From Candidatus Methanophaga sp. GoMg3.2 (GTDB lineage: Archaea; Halobacteriota; Syntropharchaeia; Alkanophagales; Methanospirareceae), in the NCBI GenBank assembly GCA_013180565.1, contig QBUN01000322.1, forward strand, positions 1 to 8,293: DNA of 8,293 nt, written 5' to 3'. The translations under genes and the position numbers were made by a program. Positions 6,347-8,293 of this stretch are shown here, one piece after another. The notes below the pieces were generated by a model, which was given only the letters and a program-made list of their open reading frames with translations, made no database searches and was not told the origin of the DNA. Each line of letters begins with the position of its first letter. Within the stretch, counting starts at the first letter, position 1.

Positions 6347-7525
6347 ATGCAAAATAAAGAAGAGATCCTGTTCTCTGCGGCTGAGAACGAATTCAGAGAA
6401 TCGCTGAGAGCGTTCCTTGAGGGCGTGGATGCGAAGAAGATAGAGCGTGAGATATATGAACGTGATTTTTATCCGCGGGCACTCTACGGTAAACTAGGCG
6501 ATGCCGGCTTCTTAGCGCCCGTATTGCCGGTAGAATATGGCGGCAGGGGGAAATTGGTATATGAAGCGATATTAGCAGAGGAACTTGGTGCTGCTTGCGT
6601 GCCGCTCGCATGGATACATTCCACCTCCTCTTATGCATACGCAACGATTGCTCGATATGGTAACGAGGAGCAGAAGAGTATATATCTGCCTGCAATGAAA
6701 AGCGGTGCTAAGATCGGTGCGATTGCGATAACCGAGCCCGGAGCGGGAAGTGATGTGATGCGTATCAAGACAAGCGCAGAGCGAAAAGGCGATGAGTATC
6801 TGATAAGTGGAGAGAAAAGGAACATAACAAATGGTAGTAAAGCGGATGTCCTCTTAGTATGGGCGATAACAAATCCTGTGGTTGATCCGGCAAAGGGAAT
6901 GAGCGTGTTCATTGTGGAATCAGACGCTAAGGGCTTTGAGGTGGAGCGTGATTATAAGCTACTGGGCGGGTTTCCGGGCACCGTAAATTCGTATCTCAGG
7001 TTTGATGATGTGCGAATACACGGTAAAGATATGCTCGGCGGCGAGAACGAAGGGACAAGAGTAATGTTCGATGAGTTATCTATTGAGCGAGCGTTATATG
7101 CCGCGATGTTAGTTGGCGAGGCGAGACCAATACTAGAACTCGCGGTAGGCTATTCACGGGATAGGGAGCAGTTCGGAACCGCGATAAGCCGATTTGAAGG
7201 GATAAGTTTCAAAATCGCGGACATGGCGACGAAGTTAGAAGCAGCTAAGTTGATGGTCTATCATACCATTAGGCTGATTGATGCGGGGTTCGAAGCAGAG
7301 CAGGAATCGGCGATGGCAAAGCTTCTTGCTTCTGAGGCGTTTTACGAAGTTGCGCATAACACTGTACAGATATTGGGTGGCCGGGGACTCACGGACGAAT
7401 ATCCCGCGGAATGGGCGTTCAGAATGGCGAGGTTGTCTATGATTCCCGCGGGCACAAATGAGATAATGCGGTTTATTATACAACGTGAGGTGTATAAGGG
7501 GTATAAGGGTAAGAAGGGGGGTTAA
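6347..7525 (+). CDS. Acyl-CoA dehydrogenase family flavoprotein
   Basis: 392 aa, full length for the FAD-dependent acyl-CoA dehydrogenases that form the trans-2,3 double bond of acyl-CoA and pass electrons to ETF. Seen in order: N-terminal helical domain with APVLPVEYGGRG, the flavin-binding signature AITEPGAGSD (127-136), the middle beta domain, and the C-terminal helical domain with YSRDREQFG (269-277) and QILGGRGLTDEYPAEWAFR (341-359). At the place of the usual catalytic Glu (YEGT in medium- and short-chain enzymes) it reads IPAGT with Ala368. Glu247 in LSIERALYAA aligns with the alternative catalytic position used by isovaleryl-CoA and long-chain dehydrogenases, so activity is likely retained, possibly on branched or long substrates. 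The acyl specificity cannot be read from sequence. No etfAB is in the window. It follows the DUF89 gene after 12 nt, with only a weak purine-rich ribosome-binding site, and ends before a likely terminator. Confidence 0.92.
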   Translation: MQNKEEILFSAAENEFRESLRAFLEGVDAKKIEREIYERDFYPRALYGKLGDAGFLAPVLPVEYGGRGKLVYEAILAEELGAACVPLAWIHSTSSYAYATIARYGNEEQKSIYLPAMKSGAKIGAIAITEPGAGSDVMRIKTSAERKGDEYLISGEKRNITNGSKADVLLVWAITNPVVDPAKGMSVFIVESDAKGFEVERDYKLLGGFPGTVNSYLRFDDVRIHGKDMLGGENEGTRVMFDELSIERALYAAMLVGEARPILELAVGYSRDREQFGTAISRFEGISFKIADMATKLEAAKLMVYHTIRLIDAGFEAEQESAMAKLLASEAFYEVAHNTVQILGGRGLTDEYPAEWAFRMARLSMIPAGTNEIMRFIIQREVYKGYKGKKGG

Positions 7526-7534
7526 GACACTCTG

Positions 7535-7552
7535 CGGAAGATCCGACTTTTT
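7535..7552 (+). terminator. Short hairpin plus T-run after the acyl-CoA dehydrogenase gene
   Basis: CGGA-AGA-TCCG (7535-7545) can form a 4-bp stem with a 3-base loop and is followed after two bases by five T (7548-7552), ten nt past the TAA stop. The stem is small, but position and T-run fit termination. Confidence 0.45.
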
Positions 7553-7601
7553 CATGTTGTACTAATTTTATTCTCAAGATTGCAACATCTCGAAAGAGAA
7601 A

Positions 7602-7620
7602 TTAAAGTGTGAAACTTTAA
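7602..7620. repeat. Inverted repeat upstream of DUF134, overlapping its proposed TATA element
   Basis: TTAAAGT (7602-7608) and ACTTTAA (7614-7620) are perfect 7-bp inverted arms around the 5-base spacer GTGAA. The right arm overlaps the proposed TATA-like element TTTAACGT (7616-7623) of the DUF134 gene. It could be an operator for a dimeric regulator or a hairpin-forming sequence. Confidence 0.5.
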
Positions 7621-7643
7621 CGTGTATTGTGAATATATATTCA
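7616..7643 (+). promoter_or_regulatory. DUF134 promoter with palindromic operator, copy 1
   Basis: The perfect 14-bp palindrome TGAATATATATTCA occupies 7630-7643, ending 3 nt before the ATG at 7647. A TATA-like TTTAACGT begins 14 nt before it (7616-7623), so a start site near 7645 is expected and the transcript would be leaderless, consistent with no ribosome-binding site. A bound dimer would sit between TATA box and start site. The same palindrome recurs at 8072-8085 with the same spacing. The binding protein is inferred, not shown. Confidence 0.65.
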
Positions 7644-7646
7644 TAT

Positions 7647-8048
7647 ATGCCAGGGCGAAGACTGTGCAGGTGCGTAAGCGTCAAGCCAAATTTCCTCCTC
7701 TTCGAGCCGCGACGAGGGGAGAAAACGCCTAATCCGGAGGTCGGTGAAAGGTTGATATTGAAAGTGGAAGAACTGGAGAGCATAAGGCTTAAAGACTATC
7801 AGCAGCTAAGTCAGGAAGAAGCAGCGAAAAAAATGGGCGTTTCGCAACCTACATTCCATCGAATAGTAAGTGAAGCCCATCGAAAAATAGCAGAAGCTTT
7901 TGTTGAAGGGAAAGCAATAAGGATAGGAGGCGGTAATTACGTAATATCGAGTGCTAATAATGAAACGCATGTGCCCCTTCCGAAAGGGTCTCCTGACTGG
8001 AAAAGAGGGAGGCATGGGCGTGGTGGAGATCCTCTGGTTTCATCATAG
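7647..8048 (+). CDS. DUF134 (UPF0251) helix-turn-helix DNA-binding protein
   Basis: 133 aa from ATG 7647. The family start MPGRRLCRCV carries Cys7 and Cys9; the family usually has CRR here, so the second cysteine is a variation. Then come the conserved LKVEELESIRLKDYQQLSQE block (39-58) and a helix-turn-helix (about 54-82, SQEEAAKKMGVSQPTFHRIV) related to sigma-70 region 4-like regulators, ending in the family motif KAIRIGGGNY. The C-terminal tail (about 101-133) is His/Gly/Arg-rich, GRHGRGGDP. Members often sit beside or are fused to dinitrogenase iron-molybdenum cofactor-binding domains; here such a gene follows 85 nt downstream. An in-frame GTG at 7629 would add six residues but lies across the palindrome and gives a non-family N-terminus, so ATG 7647 is preferred. 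Likely role: transcriptional regulator, probably of itself and the downstream gene. Effector unknown; the cysteines could sense a metal, an Fe-S cluster or redox state. Confidence 0.9.
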   Translation: MPGRRLCRCVSVKPNFLLFEPRRGEKTPNPEVGERLILKVEELESIRLKDYQQLSQEEAAKKMGVSQPTFHRIVSEAHRKIAEAFVEGKAIRIGGGNYVISSANNETHVPLPKGSPDWKRGRHGRGGDPLVSS

Positions 8049-8057
8049 CCTATAATC

Positions 8058-8124
8058 TTTATATACGTATATGAATATATATTCACATAAGGAAAAAAAA
8101 TCAAAATCTGTAGGGAGAAGGTGA
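8058..8124 (+). promoter_or_regulatory. Promoter of the NifX-like gene with palindromic operator, copy 2
   Basis: A consensus-like archaeal TATA box TTTATATA (8058-8065) is followed exactly 14 nt from its start by TGAATATATATTCA (8072-8085), identical to copy 1. An extra 12-bp palindrome ATATACGTATAT (8061-8072) overlaps the TATA box and abuts the operator. Initiation near 8087 would give a leader of about 47 nt with a ribosome-binding site AGGTGA (8119-8124), 9 nt before the ATG. Including flanks, 8068-8087 is the reverse complement of 7628-7647 over 20 bases. Confidence 0.65.
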
Positions 8125-8133
8125 AAGATAAAG

Positions 8134-8293
8134 ATGAAGATATGCATAACTGCAACAGCAGGAGATCTGAATGCGCAGGTAGACCCGAGGTTCGGAAGGT
8201 GCCAATACTTTGTGATCGTAGATTCGGAGACAATGGCGTTTGAAGCGATGGCGAACGAAGCGATTGCCGCACCGGGTGGAGCGGGAATTCAGG
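8134..8293 (+). CDS. NifX/NifB-C-like iron-molybdenum cofactor-binding protein, N-terminal part
   Basis: 53 complete codons before the window ends. The translation begins MKICITATAGDLNAQVDPRF, continues GRCQYFVIVDSETMAFEAM and reaches APGGAGIQ. These are the signatures of the dinitrogenase iron-molybdenum cofactor biosynthesis family (VDPRFGRC, FVIVD, GGAGIQ), small cytoplasmic proteins of about 110-130 aa that bind Fe-S or Fe-Mo cofactor intermediates. Many archaeal members occur without nitrogenase genes, so nitrogen fixation should not be inferred from it. It has its own promoter and ribosome-binding site and follows DUF134 in the same direction. The rest lies beyond the window. Confidence 0.88.
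   Translation, partial: MKICITATAGDLNAQVDPRFGRCQYFVIVDSETMAFEAMANEAIAAPGGAGIQ

Noticed and set aside
7629..7646. Upstream GTG start for DUF134
   Set aside because: The codons run through the palindromic operator and the extra residues NIYSY are not part of the family, which starts at the MPxxR motif.
8061..8293. Evidence for nitrogen fixation
   Set aside because: NifX/NifB-C-like and DUF134 proteins are widespread in archaea without nitrogenase; no nif structural gene is present in the window.
1..8293. CRISPR array, tRNA/rRNA genes, insertion sequences or prophage genes
   Set aside because: No regularly spaced repeats, cloverleaf-like sequence, transposase, terminal repeats or phage genes were seen on either strand.

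Overview
The window looks like archaeal chromosome, most likely from an anaerobic member of the Halobacteriota. The evidence is an archaeal EF-1A (tuf) directly followed by ribosomal protein S10, a methanogen-type heterodisulfide reductase pair (hdrC-hdrB) with both CCG cysteine motifs, an archaeal DUF460 protein, TATA-box promoters with T-rich termination, and likely leaderless starts. HdrBC together with an acyl-CoA dehydrogenase and a NifX-like/DUF134 pair fits the ANME-1/Syntrophoarchaeia or Archaeoglobi range better than an ordinary hydrogenotrophic methanogen. That placement is inference; no taxonomic marker was searched.

Layout, left to right. (1) 1-45, minus: N-terminus of a gene that leaves the window. 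(2) 145-1365, minus: DUF460 protein with an RNase H-like motif set, a long coiled coil and a C-terminal domain. (3) 1441-1767, plus, divergent from it: a YfcE/MJ0936-type phosphodiesterase whose centre is missing. (4) 1861-3311, plus: hdrC-hdrB overlapping by 4 nt, with its own promoter and a T-rich terminator. (5) 3380-5280, minus: tuf, rpsJ and a 74-aa coiled-coil protein of unknown role. (6) 5444-7525, plus: DUF89 (ARMT1-like) phosphatase followed 12 nt later by an acyl-CoA dehydrogenase. (7) 7647-8293, plus: DUF134 (UPF0251) helix-turn-helix protein and the start of a NifX/NifB-C-like iron-molybdenum cofactor-binding protein.

The most interesting signal is in the last region. A perfect 14-bp palindrome, TGAATATATATTCA, lies just before the DUF134 start (7630-7643) and again in the promoter of the NifX-like gene (8072-8085). 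Including flanks, the two copies share 20 identical bases in inverted orientation. Each palindrome starts exactly 14 nt downstream of the start of a TATA-like element (7616 and 8058). This is the geometry expected for a repressor that blocks archaeal RNA polymerase between TATA box and start site, so DUF134 is a candidate autoregulator that also controls the NifX-like gene. The second notable item is the phosphodiesterase: it has lost about 55-60 central residues carrying metal ligands and also has GYTH in place of GHTH, so it is probably inactive or repurposed.

No tRNA, rRNA, CRISPR array, insertion sequence or gene-free stretch over 300 bases was seen.
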